Source: JACVRW01 sp035645115 (GTDB lineage Bacteria > Actinomycetota > Thermoleophilia > Solirubrobacterales > Thermoleophilaceae). Taken from it: DNA of 33,921 bases. The notes under the pieces are model-generated. The model searched no databases. It was not told the DNA's origin and saw only the letters and a program-made list of their open reading frames with translations. The stretch's first letter is position 1. Each line of letters begins with the position of its first letter. The position numbers and the translations under genes are program-made. Where the stretch lies: positions 1-33,921 of the forward strand of contig DASQNF010000061.1 of assembly GCA_035645115.1 (NCBI GenBank), given 5' to 3'. This document shows positions 1 through 7,874 of this stretch, one piece after another.

Positions 1-50
1 CGGGCTCGCGGCCGCCGAACAAGTGGACACCCGAATCCGAGAGGTCAGCC

Positions 51-965
51 ATGTCTGAGCCCTTCAACGGAGTGCTGCCGGCGCTCATCACCCCGTTCAC
101 CGAGGACGGCGGCGCGATCGACGACGACGCGCTCGCCTCGATCGTCGACCGGCTGATCGGCGCCCGCGCCGCGGGCCTCGTGCCCGGCGGCAGCACCGGC
201 GAGTTCACCACGCTCAGCCACGGCGAGCGCCGCCGGCTCGTCGAAGGCACCGTGGAGGCGGCCGCCGGCCGCGTCCCGGTCGTGGCCGGCACCGGCGCGC
301 TGTCCACGCGCGAGACCGTCGAGCTGAGCGTTCACGCCGAGCGCGCCGGTGCAGCCGCGGTGATGATCGTCCCGCCGTTCTACGACGCGCTCTCCTGGCG
401 AGAGCTGCTCGCGCACTACACCGCAGTCGCGGACGCGATCGCGATCCCGATCATGTACTACAACCTGCCGAGCGCCTCGGGCGTCACGCTCAGCGCCCCC
501 CAGTTCCGCGAGCTGCAGCGAGCCGGCGTCAGCTGCCTGAAGGACACCGGCGGGGACGCCGTGGCCGCAACCGAGCTGATCCAGACCGACGGGCCGACCC
601 TGCTGAACGGCTGGGACACGCTCACGTTCGCGGCGCTCGCGGCCGGCGTGCGAGCCGTGGTCTGGGGCACCGCCTCGATCGTCCCGGAGCAGTGCGTGGA
701 GCTGCACCGGTTGCTGATAGACGACATCGACCTCCCCGCCGCACGTGAGCTCTGGGCGCGCCTGTGGCCGCTGTGCCGGTTCCTCGAAGGCCAGAGCTAC
801 CCGGCCGCGGTCAAGACGGCGTGCCGCCTCGTCGGCGACAGCCCCGGCCCGACGCGCGCTCCCCTGCTGCCGCTCGACGACGCCGCGACCTCAGAGCTCG
901 AGCGGTTGTTGGAGCACGCACGCGCCGACTCCCGGGCGCCCGCCGCCGTGGCGCCGCCGGCGTAG
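51..965 (+). CDS. DapA/NanA-superfamily aldolase or lyase
   Basis: This 304-residue protein is a TIM-barrel class I aldolase of the dihydrodipicolinate synthase family, cytoplasmic, acting through a lysine Schiff base. Visible hallmarks are GSTGE at 47-51 (substrate carboxylate binding), the catalytic Tyr137 in YYNLP, and Lys164 in CLKDTGGD, the expected Schiff-base lysine. Length is normal (about 290-305). The ATG has a good SD (GAGAGG, 39-44, six bases upstream). The residues after the lysine (KDTGGD) resemble sugar-acid or hydroxyproline-type lyases as much as true DapA, and no lysine genes are nearby, so the substrate is open and I give no symbol. It converges on trkH with a 57-base gap. 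Family membership is secure; the reaction is not. Confidence 0.9.
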   Translation: MSEPFNGVLPALITPFTEDGGAIDDDALASIVDRLIGARAAGLVPGGSTGEFTTLSHGERRRLVEGTVEAAAGRVPVVAGTGALSTRETVELSVHAERAGAAAVMIVPPFYDALSWRELLAHYTAVADAIAIPIMYYNLPSASGVTLSAPQFRELQRAGVSCLKDTGGDAVAATELIQTDGPTLLNGWDTLTFAALAAGVRAVVWGTASIVPEQCVELHRLLIDDIDLPAARELWARLWPLCRFLEGQSYPAAVKTACRLVGDSPGPTRAPLLPLDDAATSELERLLEHARADSRAPAAVAPPA

Positions 966-1022
966 CTTGCGCGAGCGCCGGCCCGTGCGCACCGAGCGAG
1001 GCGAGCTGTCCCAAGCCGCGCC

Positions 1023-2564
1023 CTAGGCGCGCCAGAAGCTGCGAGCGAACAACACGAGGACCGGGACGACCTCCAGCCGTCCGAGGTACATCTCGGCGGT
1101 GAGCACCAGCTTGGAGAGGTCACTGAACGGCTCGTACGATCCCATCGGCCCGGCAAAGCCGAAGCTGCTCGGCCCCGCGTTTCCGAGCGCGCTCGCGGAG
1201 CCGGCGAGGGCCTCGAACGCGGTCAGGTCGAGGCCTCGCAGCGAGGAGTCGACCAGGATCGTCACCGCGCCCGCAGTACCCACGCCGAGGTACAGGAACA
1301 GGAACACGATGATAGCCCGCATCGTGCGCTCGTCGACGACGACGCCGTTCAGTCGCAGTGGGGACACGAGCTCGGGGTGCACCGCCTGGCGAAGCTCGCG
1401 CCGAAGCATCTTGGCGATCACGACGTGCCGGACGAGCTTGATCGACCCGCTCGTGGAGCCGGCCGACGCGCTGAGCATCACCACTCCGGTCAGCACCAGC
1501 GCGGTCAGTGAGGTCCACTGGCTGAAGTCTGCGCTTGCGAAGCCCGCGGTCGTCATCATCGAGACGGTGTTGAAGACCGCATGGCGCACGGCGACCTCGC
1601 CGCTGAAGATGTCGGCGCTCACCAGCTCGACGAGGACGACCAGCGACGCGATCGCGAGGAGGGCGAGGTAGGCACGGAACTCCTCGTCGCGAGCGAGCGC
1701 GGCGGGGCGTCGAAGCACTATGCCGGCATAGAGCAGGGCGAAGTTCGTGCCCGCGGCGATCATGAAGACGACGATGACCCATTGCGTCGATCCGGCGAAG
1801 GGCTCCAGCGAGCGCGCGATCGGCGAGAACCCACCGCTGCAGACAATCGTTAACGAGTGGGCCACGGCGTCGAAGAGCGTCATGCGCTGATCGGCCCCCA
1901 CCCACCCGAGCGCGGCGAGCACGACGATCAGGAGGACGGTGATTGCGATGTAGAGGACGACGAAGCGCCTGGCGGTATCCCGGATCGTCGCCTCGAGCCC
2001 GATCTCGGGGCCGGGCATCTCCGTCCTGAACAGCGCCTGGCGGCCAGCCACGTTGAGGCGCGGCAGCACAGCCAGGAACAGCACGATGATGCCGAGGCCC
2101 CCGACCCATTGGGTGAACTGGCGCCACATCGCAAGCGACCGGGAAATTCCCTCGATGTCGGTGAGAACGCTCGCCCCGGCGGTGGAGAAGCCGGACATCG
2201 ATTCGAAGAGCGCGTCGACAGGGTTGGACAGCTGCGGCTCTGAGAGCAGGTAGGGCAGCGCGCCGAGGATCGCCACGAGCATCCACAGCAGGGCGACGAC
2301 GAGGAACCCCTCACGAACGCCCACGCGCTCGCGTCCGCTGGTGGCGCGTTCGAGGCCGAGGCCAACGGCCGTCGTCGTTACACCCGAGACCAGGAACGGC
2401 CAGATCGCCTCGCGGTAGCCCACCGCGAAGGCGGCTGGAAAGAGAAACGCGAGCCCGATGGGCGCGAGCAGCGACCCGGTGAGGTTCACGGCTGCGCGAG
2501 CGTCGACGCCGAGGCTGCGGCTAGGGCTCGGCTTGAGTGCTGCGGCGGTGGGAGTGGCCGGCAT
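1023..2564 (-). CDS. trkH: TrkH-family potassium uptake channel subunit
   Basis: Integral membrane subunit of a Trk/Ktr potassium uptake system. It has the fourfold M1-P-M2 architecture of the family. The four pore-loop regions can be recognised by their glycine filters: FSTAGAS, VCSGGFSP, MTTAGFAS and ALGNAGPS. The C-terminus GRLEVVPVLVLFARSFWR is a typical TrkH ending. At about 513 residues it is full length (usually 450-520). The start may be TTG at 2567 or ATG at 2564; I prefer the ATG, though neither has a clear SD. It is divergent from trkA, 86 bases away, so both halves of the transporter share one intergenic control region. Confidence 0.95.
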   Translation of the reverse strand: MPATPTAAALKPSPSRSLGVDARAAVNLTGSLLAPIGLAFLFPAAFAVGYREAIWPFLVSGVTTTAVGLGLERATSGRERVGVREGFLVVALLWMLVAILGALPYLLSEPQLSNPVDALFESMSGFSTAGASVLTDIEGISRSLAMWRQFTQWVGGLGIIVLFLAVLPRLNVAGRQALFRTEMPGPEIGLEATIRDTARRFVVLYIAITVLLIVVLAALGWVGADQRMTLFDAVAHSLTIVCSGGFSPIARSLEPFAGSTQWVIVVFMIAAGTNFALLYAGIVLRRPAALARDEEFRAYLALLAIASLVVLVELVSADIFSGEVAVRHAVFNTVSMMTTAGFASADFSQWTSLTALVLTGVVMLSASAGSTSGSIKLVRHVVIAKMLRRELRQAVHPELVSPLRLNGVVVDERTMRAIIVFLFLYLGVGTAGAVTILVDSSLRGLDLTAFEALAGSASALGNAGPSSFGFAGPMGSYEPFSDLSKLVLTAEMYLGRLEVVPVLVLFARSFWRA

Positions 2565-2638
2565 CAACGGCGTCGCCGGAGGCGATTCGACGCTTGGGTG
2601 AGGAGGGCTCGCGGGGTGTTGCGGTCGTGGCGAGACCC

Positions 2639-2644
2639 TATCCT
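2639..2644 (+). promoter_or_regulatory. TATCCT -10-like hexamer for trkA
   Basis: TATCCT lies six bases before the trkA ATG, with no SD in between. A transcript starting about seven bases after the hexamer would begin at the start codon, so the mRNA is probably leaderless. TTGCGG at 2619-2624 is a weak -35 candidate with a short 14-base spacer. Confidence 0.55.
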
Positions 2645-2650
2645 GGACCG

Positions 2651-3973
2651 ATGAAGATCATCGTGCTCGGCGCGGGGCACGTAGGCCAGACGCTCGTGGA
2701 CTCGCTCTACGAGGAGCACGAGCTCACCGTCATCGACGTGGACGGCGAGCGCTGCGCCCGGATGGCCGACCGCTACGACGTGAGGACGGTCCAAGGGGAC
2801 GCGACCACTCGCGGGATTTTGAAGAGGGCGGGGGCCGAGGAGGCCGATCTCCTGCTCGCATGCAGCTCGCGCGAGGAGGCGAACCTCGTGAGCGCCATGC
2901 TCATCAGGCGCCTCTCGGATGCAAAGACGGTTATTCGCACGAACAGCACCGAGCTGCTCGAGGCGTGGCGCGAGGGTGAGATCGACATCGACTTCATGAT
3001 CTCCCCCGAGCTCGAGACCGCGAACGCAATCGCGGGCATAGTCGGCCTTCCGGCGGCTCGCCAGACCGACGTGTTCGCCGATGGCAGGGTGCAGATCGTC
3101 GAGTTCGACGTGCCGGAGGTTGCTTCCGACGACGGGCTCGTCGGCCGGCCGTTGCGCTCGGCGGACCTTCCCCCCGACTCCAAGCTCGCCGGGGTGATCC
3201 GCGAAGGCCGTATGTTCCTGCCGCGCGGCGACGACTCGATCGCCGCGGGCGACCGGATCATCGTGATCGCCTCCCCAGAGTCGGCGCGGACCTGGAGCCG
3301 GATCCTCGCCCACGGTGACGCGAGCATCCAGGACATCGTGATCTTCGGCGGCGGTCAGATGGGCACCACGATCGCGCGCGTGCTCCTCGACCATCACCTT
3401 CGTGTGCGCTTGGTCGAGTCACGGACCGATCGAGCGCACTCCGTGGCGGAAGAGCTGTCAGAGGCGCGCGTGTTCCACGCGGACGCGTTCGATCCCGCCT
3501 TCCTCGAGCGTCAGCGGATCGGGGGGGCCGCCGCCGTCTTCGCCATGAACGACGACGCCAAGAACCTCTACGCCTCGGTGCTCACGAAGCTCCACGGCGT
3601 GGGCCTCACGATCACGCTCGTGCACGACCCGGCCGCAACGCAGGTCTACGAGAGTGGCGGCGTCGACGTGGCCATCAACCCGCGGGAGGTCACCGCCGAG
3701 GAGATGGTGCGCTTCGCGCACGATCCCCGCATCCGGCAGATCGCGATGCTGGAGGGCCACCGCTTCGAGGTCATGGACATCACCGTTCGCGCCGAGTCGA
3801 AGCTCGCGAACACGGCCTTCAGGGACCTTCCTCACACGAGCTCCCTGATCGGCGCGGTGATCCGCAACGGCACCGTGCTGTTCCCGCACGGCTCCGACGT
3901 GCTGAAGCCGGGCGACCGGGCCATCATCTTCGTCGAGTCGGCCAGGGCCGCGATCGTCGAACGCGCGCTCTGA
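2651..3973 (+). CDS. trkA: TrkA potassium uptake regulator, double RCK protein
   Basis: Cytoplasmic nucleotide-binding subunit that gates TrkH in response to NAD(H) or ATP. The 440 residues hold two RCK_N-RCK_C halves. The first Rossmann strand is MKIIVLGAGHVG and the second, after residue about 220, is DIVIFGGGQMG; each carries GxGxxG. Each half ends in an RCK_C/TrkA_C domain with the typical 'L.xGDRxIv' strand (AAGDRIIVIAS, KPGDRAIIFVES). The length matches single-chain TrkA (about 450) rather than one-domain KtrA. The reading frame is open upstream to 2537, but ATG 2651 starts exactly at the first Rossmann strand and has a -10-like hexamer just ahead. It converges on the fusion gene at 3999 with a 25-base gap. 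Confidence 0.95.
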   Translation: MKIIVLGAGHVGQTLVDSLYEEHELTVIDVDGERCARMADRYDVRTVQGDATTRGILKRAGAEEADLLLACSSREEANLVSAMLIRRLSDAKTVIRTNSTELLEAWREGEIDIDFMISPELETANAIAGIVGLPAARQTDVFADGRVQIVEFDVPEVASDDGLVGRPLRSADLPPDSKLAGVIREGRMFLPRGDDSIAAGDRIIVIASPESARTWSRILAHGDASIQDIVIFGGGQMGTTIARVLLDHHLRVRLVESRTDRAHSVAEELSEARVFHADAFDPAFLERQRIGGAAAVFAMNDDAKNLYASVLTKLHGVGLTITLVHDPAATQVYESGGVDVAINPREVTAEEMVRFAHDPRIRQIAMLEGHRFEVMDITVRAESKLANTAFRDLPHTSSLIGAVIRNGTVLFPHGSDVLKPGDRAIIFVESARAAIVERAL

Positions 3974-3998
3974 CCCCGCGACCCCTCGGCCTGCTCGC

Positions 3999-6071
3999 TC
4001 AGCCGCTGACCGGCTGGCCCGGCACGATCAGGCCCGGGCGCCCCATCGCCTCGCGCCATACCTCGCGGGCGGCCTCGCGGCTGGTGGAGGCGCCGATGCG
4101 CTCGGCCACCCAGCTCGCCGCCGCGGTGGACATGTCGGCCTCGATCGCCGCCACCCCCGGGTACAGCTCCTCGCCGAGCGCCTCACCCGCGCCCACCAGC
4201 ACCTCGTGGAGCGTCTCGCCGCGGCGGATGCCGAGCAGGTCCACGCCCGGCTCGCCCTCGTGGCCGGCGCCGCGCCAGATGCGCGTGGCGAGCTCGCCCA
4301 CTGTCAGCTCGGGCGCGCCGGCCGGGGTTGCGAGCCGGACCCCGTGGGCTGAGAGCAGCGCGCCGTGCGCGGCGGCCGTGACCGCGTGGGCCATCGTGAT
4401 CCAGTAGCGCAGCATGCCGGTGTCGGTGATCGTGAGCGGGACCCCGGCGCGGGTCTGGCGCAGGAACAGCTCGGAGGCGCTGCCCGCGCTGCCGAGCACG
4501 TTCACGAAGCGGATCGCCGTGCGGCGCATGCCGCCCCGCGCCGCGAACGCCGTCAGCTGCTCCATGAAGCGCTTCGTGCGCCCGTAGTAGCTCGCCGCGA
4601 GCGCCGCCTTGTCGGTGGACGCCACCACCACCGTCTCCACGGCGGCGTCCTCCGCCGCTCGCAGCACGTTCCAGCTCCCGTGCAGGTTGGTGTCGAGGAA
4701 CTCGTCCGGATAGATCTCGGCCCAGTCCACATGCTTGTACGCGGCCAGGTGGAAGACGAGCGCGGGCCGCGCCCGCGCGAGCTCGGCGGCGATCCGGCCG
4801 TGGTCGCGGATGTCGCAAAGCACGTGGTCCATGTGCACGAGCTCGAGCGAGTCGCGCGAGCGACGGTCGGCGGTGAGCGAGGCCTCGTGACTGTCCACGA
4901 GCGTGACGAGATCGGGGCGGAAGCCGAGCAGGAGCGTGGCCAGGGTGCGCGCGATCGAGCCGCCCCCGCCCGTGATCAGCACGCGCCGCCCACCCACGAG
5001 CTCCTGCAGCTCGAGCACCGACGGCATCGGGTCGGGCCGGCCGAGCACCCGCTGCCAGTCGAGCGCCTCCGGGCGCAGGCGCCGGCGCGGGCGGGGCAGC
5101 GGTTGCCCGTCCGGGGCGCCCAGGAGCGGCTCGATCGCGCGGTAGGCGGCCTTCATCGACGTCGACCGGCCCGGGTCCGGCTCGGCGATCTCCGCGACGA
5201 TGTGGGGCACGAGCGCGGCGAGCCGGCGCACCACCGGGTCGAGGTCGAGTTCGCCGGCGTCGTAGGGGAGCCCCTCTCCGAGCAGTCCGTGCGCGTTCGA
5301 CACGTGCGCCACCCGAGTGGCCGGGCCGAGCTCCTCGATGTAGCGACCGAGGTCGAGGTCGTCGTCCCCGCTCAGGCCGAACAGGGACGGATAGGCGGCC
5401 GCGAACGAGCGGAAGAGCGCGGCGTGCGAGGTGTCGAGCGTGAAGCCGAGCTCCGGGATGCGCTCGCGCCAGTCGAGCAGGTCGCGCCAGTGCCCGCCCA
5501 CCGGCGACAGGTAGACGCCGCCCGTGCGCATTCGCAGGACCGGCGGCACGTTCTCGATCAGCGGCGTGACCCCGCGGGCGAGGCAGGCATCGGCGTAGAA
5601 GCGCAGGAAGCGCTCGAGCTCGCGCTCGTCGACGCCCGGGCCGTCAGGGCGCCAGTCGCGCCCGAACTCTTCCGGCGTCTTCGGCGCGAACAGGTGGATC
5701 GTGAGCACCGGCGAGCCCACACCGGCCGCGAAGCGCGCGCTGCGCTCGATGCCCGCCTTCGCCTCTTCGTCGAGCCGGTCCACACGCACGAAGGCGCCGC
5801 TCGGCCAGGCCACTGGCGCCTCGGCGGTCACGGCGAGGCCGGCGGCGGGCGGCTCGGCGGCGCCCGCCGCGAGCGGCTCGGCGCCGGTGGCCGACGCAAG
5901 CGCGTCGCGCGCCTGCTCGATCACCCGATCGATGCGCTCGTCGCTCTCCACATCGCGTGGCATCAGGCAGAGCTCGATCCCGCGCCACGGACCGCCCTCG
6001 AGGCGCTCCGCGATCTGGGCGGGCTCAGGCGCTGCCTTGAGCAGGGTGATGGCGTGCGAGCCAGTCGACAT
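3999..6071 (-). CDS. Two-domain protein: sugar isomerase-like TIM barrel fused to CapD/PseB-like SDR
   Basis: A 690-residue fusion. Residues about 1-310 look like a xylose-isomerase-like/AP-endonuclease-2 TIM barrel, with candidate metal ligands H126, E173 (LIENVPP), D213 and H216 (LDTSHAA), H256 (VAHVSN) and E294. Residues about 355-690 are a polysaccharide-biosynthesis SDR of the CapD/FlaA1 type: nucleotide loop TGGGGSI at 367-373, STDK at 485-488, Y496xxxK500, and PLTITDTGMLRYWITM. Tyr at 496 is as in PseB-type 4,6-dehydratases, where long CapD proteins have Met. It is probably cytoplasmic, with no membrane segments, unlike membrane-anchored CapD. ATG 6071 has GGAG four bases upstream and overlaps the preceding epimerase by 47 bases, so it is the last gene of the operon from 9191. 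A sugar-nucleotide reaction is inferred; the role of the TIM barrel is unknown. Confidence 0.85.
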   Translation of the reverse strand: MSTGSHAITLLKAAPEPAQIAERLEGGPWRGIELCLMPRDVESDERIDRVIEQARDALASATGAEPLAAGAAEPPAAGLAVTAEAPVAWPSGAFVRVDRLDEEAKAGIERSARFAAGVGSPVLTIHLFAPKTPEEFGRDWRPDGPGVDERELERFLRFYADACLARGVTPLIENVPPVLRMRTGGVYLSPVGGHWRDLLDWRERIPELGFTLDTSHAALFRSFAAAYPSLFGLSGDDDLDLGRYIEELGPATRVAHVSNAHGLLGEGLPYDAGELDLDPVVRRLAALVPHIVAEIAEPDPGRSTSMKAAYRAIEPLLGAPDGQPLPRPRRRLRPEALDWQRVLGRPDPMPSVLELQELVGGRRVLITGGGGSIARTLATLLLGFRPDLVTLVDSHEASLTADRRSRDSLELVHMDHVLCDIRDHGRIAAELARARPALVFHLAAYKHVDWAEIYPDEFLDTNLHGSWNVLRAAEDAAVETVVVASTDKAALAASYYGRTKRFMEQLTAFAARGGMRRTAIRFVNVLGSAGSASELFLRQTRAGVPLTITDTGMLRYWITMAHAVTAAAHGALLSAHGVRLATPAGAPELTVGELATRIWRGAGHEGEPGVDLLGIRRGETLHEVLVGAGEALGEELYPGVAAIEADMSTAAASWVAERIGASTSREAAREVWREAMGRPGLIVPGQPVSG

Positions 6072-6894
6072 ATAGCTCCACCGATTGGGCCAGCGGTCGC
6101 GGCGCGAAGCGTAACCCCGCGCCGGACGAGTAGCTCTCGTTCTCCCCGGGGGCGAGCTCTCCGCCAGGCGTCTCGATCGGAGACGACGAGCCGGCCGCGG
6201 CCTTCACGAGCTCGGCGGCATGGAACAGCGGGGTGGCCTCGCCGCTCGCCACCGTGAGCGTCTCGTCCCAGCGCCCCGCTGACACGAGCTGCTCGAGCGC
6301 GGCGGCGAAGTCGTCCACGTAGACGAAGTCGCGCGTTCGCATCGGATCGCCCGGGATCACGATCGGCTCGCCGGCCAGCGCGCGCCAGGCGAAGGCGGCG
6401 ATCGCGCCGGTCGCGCCTTCCGGGACGAGCTGGCCGGGGCCGAAAACCGAGGTCAGGCGCAGCACGGTGGCGGGCGCGCGGTGCAGCCGGCAGGCCTCCT
6501 CGCCGAGCCGCTTCGAGAGCGCATAGGGGTCGGGCGGCGGCTCCACCCCCGCCCGGATCGACGACGGGTAGACGAGCCCCGCCCCGTGCTCGGCGCACCC
6601 CTCGAGCAGGTTGACCGTCGTGCCCGCGTTCTCGCGCACCGCGCGCGCCGGGTCGCGCCGGGCGCCGCCGGGGTCGGGCACGCCGCCGAAGTGGAGGACC
6701 GCGCGGCAGCCGGCGACCAGGGCGCGGATCTCAGGCGCTCCGGCGTCGGCCTCAATCGGCCGGACCTCCTCGAGCGCCGCCCGTCGGCGTGGATTCGGCC
6801 GTGTCACCGCCACGACCTCGTGGCCGCGCTCGCGCAGCAGGATCGTCACGCGCGAGCCGAGGAAGCCGCTCGCGCCGGTCACGAGCAGCTTCAC
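6025..6894 (-). CDS. NAD-dependent epimerase/dehydratase (extended SDR)
   Basis: A 289-residue extended SDR likely acting on a nucleotide-activated sugar in the cytoplasm. The N-terminal Rossmann motif is TGASGFLG (6-13). The catalytic set is intact: Ser111/112 in YPSS, and Tyr124 with Lys128 in YALSK. RDFVYVDDFAAAL is the usual substrate-domain signature. It is slightly short for the family (about 310). The GTG start at 6894 sits inside a 35-base-period duplication (6883-6945). It is the third gene of the minus-strand sugar-nucleotide operon, 31 bases after the previous epimerase and overlapping the fusion gene by 47 bases. The exact substrate and whether it epimerises, dehydrates or reduces cannot be told. 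Confidence 0.9.
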   Translation of the reverse strand: MKLLVTGASGFLGSRVTILLRERGHEVVAVTRPNPRRRAALEEVRPIEADAGAPEIRALVAGCRAVLHFGGVPDPGGARRDPARAVRENAGTTVNLLEGCAEHGAGLVYPSSIRAGVEPPPDPYALSKRLGEEACRLHRAPATVLRLTSVFGPGQLVPEGATGAIAAFAWRALAGEPIVIPGDPMRTRDFVYVDDFAAALEQLVSAGRWDETLTVASGEATPLFHAAELVKAAAGSSSPIETPGGELAPGENESYSSGAGLRFAPRPLAQSVELYVDWLARHHPAQGSA

Positions 6895-6945
6895 GCGGAG
6901 CCGCCGGGGGAGGTGAGGAGCAGCTTCACACGGAGCCGCCCGGGG
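6883..6945. repeat. 28-bp near-perfect direct repeat (period 35) at a gene junction
   Basis: Copies at 6883-6910 and 6918-6945 match at 26 of 28 positions. On the minus strand each copy carries a glycine/serine-coding end, a TGA stop, and a GTG start followed by AAGCTGCTC. The unit therefore contains both the end of the upstream epimerase and the first codons of the downstream epimerase. Confidence 0.85.
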
Positions 6946-7861
6946 CGCGGCCTGGGCCGGGGGCCCGGCGTGCCCCGGCGCCGCCCGGGGCGGGGCCGGC
7001 GGCGGCCGCCCCGGCGAGGTAGTCCCGCACCCGCCGCTCGTACTCGAAGGGGCTCGCCACGCGCCAGGCCGGCTCGTCCCGCGGTGCCTCCCCGCGCGCC
7101 ATCCGGGCCACGTCGCCGACCGTGACCGTCTCGGCGGCCACGTTAGCCCGTGTCACGCCCGGCTCGCGCGGCGACTCGAGCAGGATGCGCGCTGCGTCCT
7201 CCACATGCACCACGCCGATCGTGGCCCGACCGCCGTCGTCGAGCGGTGGCTCCTCGCCGGCGGCCGCGAGCCTGCGGAACTTGTCGACAACTGTCTGGGA
7301 CTCGGGCCGGTCGTGCTCCACGGGGCTCGGCCCGTAGACGATCCCGAGCCGCAGCAGCGCGAGGTCGAAGCCGTGGCGCCGGGCGTAGAGCTCGAGGCAG
7401 AGCTCGGCGTACACCTTCGAGAGGTGGGCGAGGTCGCCCTGGCGCCCGTACGGGGCGTCCGCACCGACCTCGCCGCGGAGCTCGGGGCCGTAGACGTGCA
7501 GCGAGCTGCCGTACACGACCGGCGGCGGCGCGCCCGCCTCGACGAGCGCCTCGGCGACCACCCGCGGTCCGACCAGGTTCGTCTGCTCGGTGTACGCGGG
7601 GTCGGAGACCGACAGCGGCCGGCTCGCCTGCGCGGCCAGCAGGTGCACGCGGTCGAAGGGCGAGGCCACGAGCGAGCGCACGGCGTGGGCGTCGCGCACG
7701 TCCACGGTCTCCACCCGCGCACCCCGGGCCTCGACGTCACGAAGCTGCTCCCGGCGGGTGACGCGCCAGTTGTCGGCCAGCACCAGGTCGTGCCCGGCCT
7801 CCAACGCGCGCTCGGCGAGCTTGGCGCCCACGTAGCCCGCGCCGAGGACGAGCAGCCTCAC
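6926..7861 (-). CDS. NAD-dependent epimerase/dehydratase homologue lacking the catalytic Tyr
   Basis: A 311-residue extended SDR. The Rossmann loop is GAGYVG (7-12) and the YGSSLHVYGPE block gives the usual Ser119/120. Where YxxSK is expected the protein reads A145-H-L-S-K149, so lysine is kept and the catalytic tyrosine is alanine. The rest of the fold signature (LRLGIVYGPS, GVVHVEDAARILL) is preserved, which argues against simple decay. The last 30 or so residues are an Ala/Gly/Pro/Arg-rich tail that looks disordered. The GTG start is 13 bases after the dehydrogenase stop, so the two are co-transcribed. It could use another base, bind without catalysis, or partner the neighbouring epimerase. 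Confidence 0.85.
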   Translation of the reverse strand: MRLLVLGAGYVGAKLAERALEAGHDLVLADNWRVTRREQLRDVEARGARVETVDVRDAHAVRSLVASPFDRVHLLAAQASRPLSVSDPAYTEQTNLVGPRVVAEALVEAGAPPPVVYGSSLHVYGPELRGEVGADAPYGRQGDLAHLSKVYAELCLELYARRHGFDLALLRLGIVYGPSPVEHDRPESQTVVDKFRRLAAAGEEPPLDDGGRATIGVVHVEDAARILLESPREPGVTRANVAAETVTVGDVARMARGEAPRDEPAWRVASPFEYERRVRDYLAGAAAAGPAPGGAGARRAPGPGRAPGGSV

Positions 7862-7874
7862 CGGCTGGCCCTGG

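Noticed and set aside
4365..6257. 630-codon frame on the plus strand opposite the fusion gene
   Set aside because: Arg/Ala/His-rich translation with no family signature; the minus strand has clear domains.
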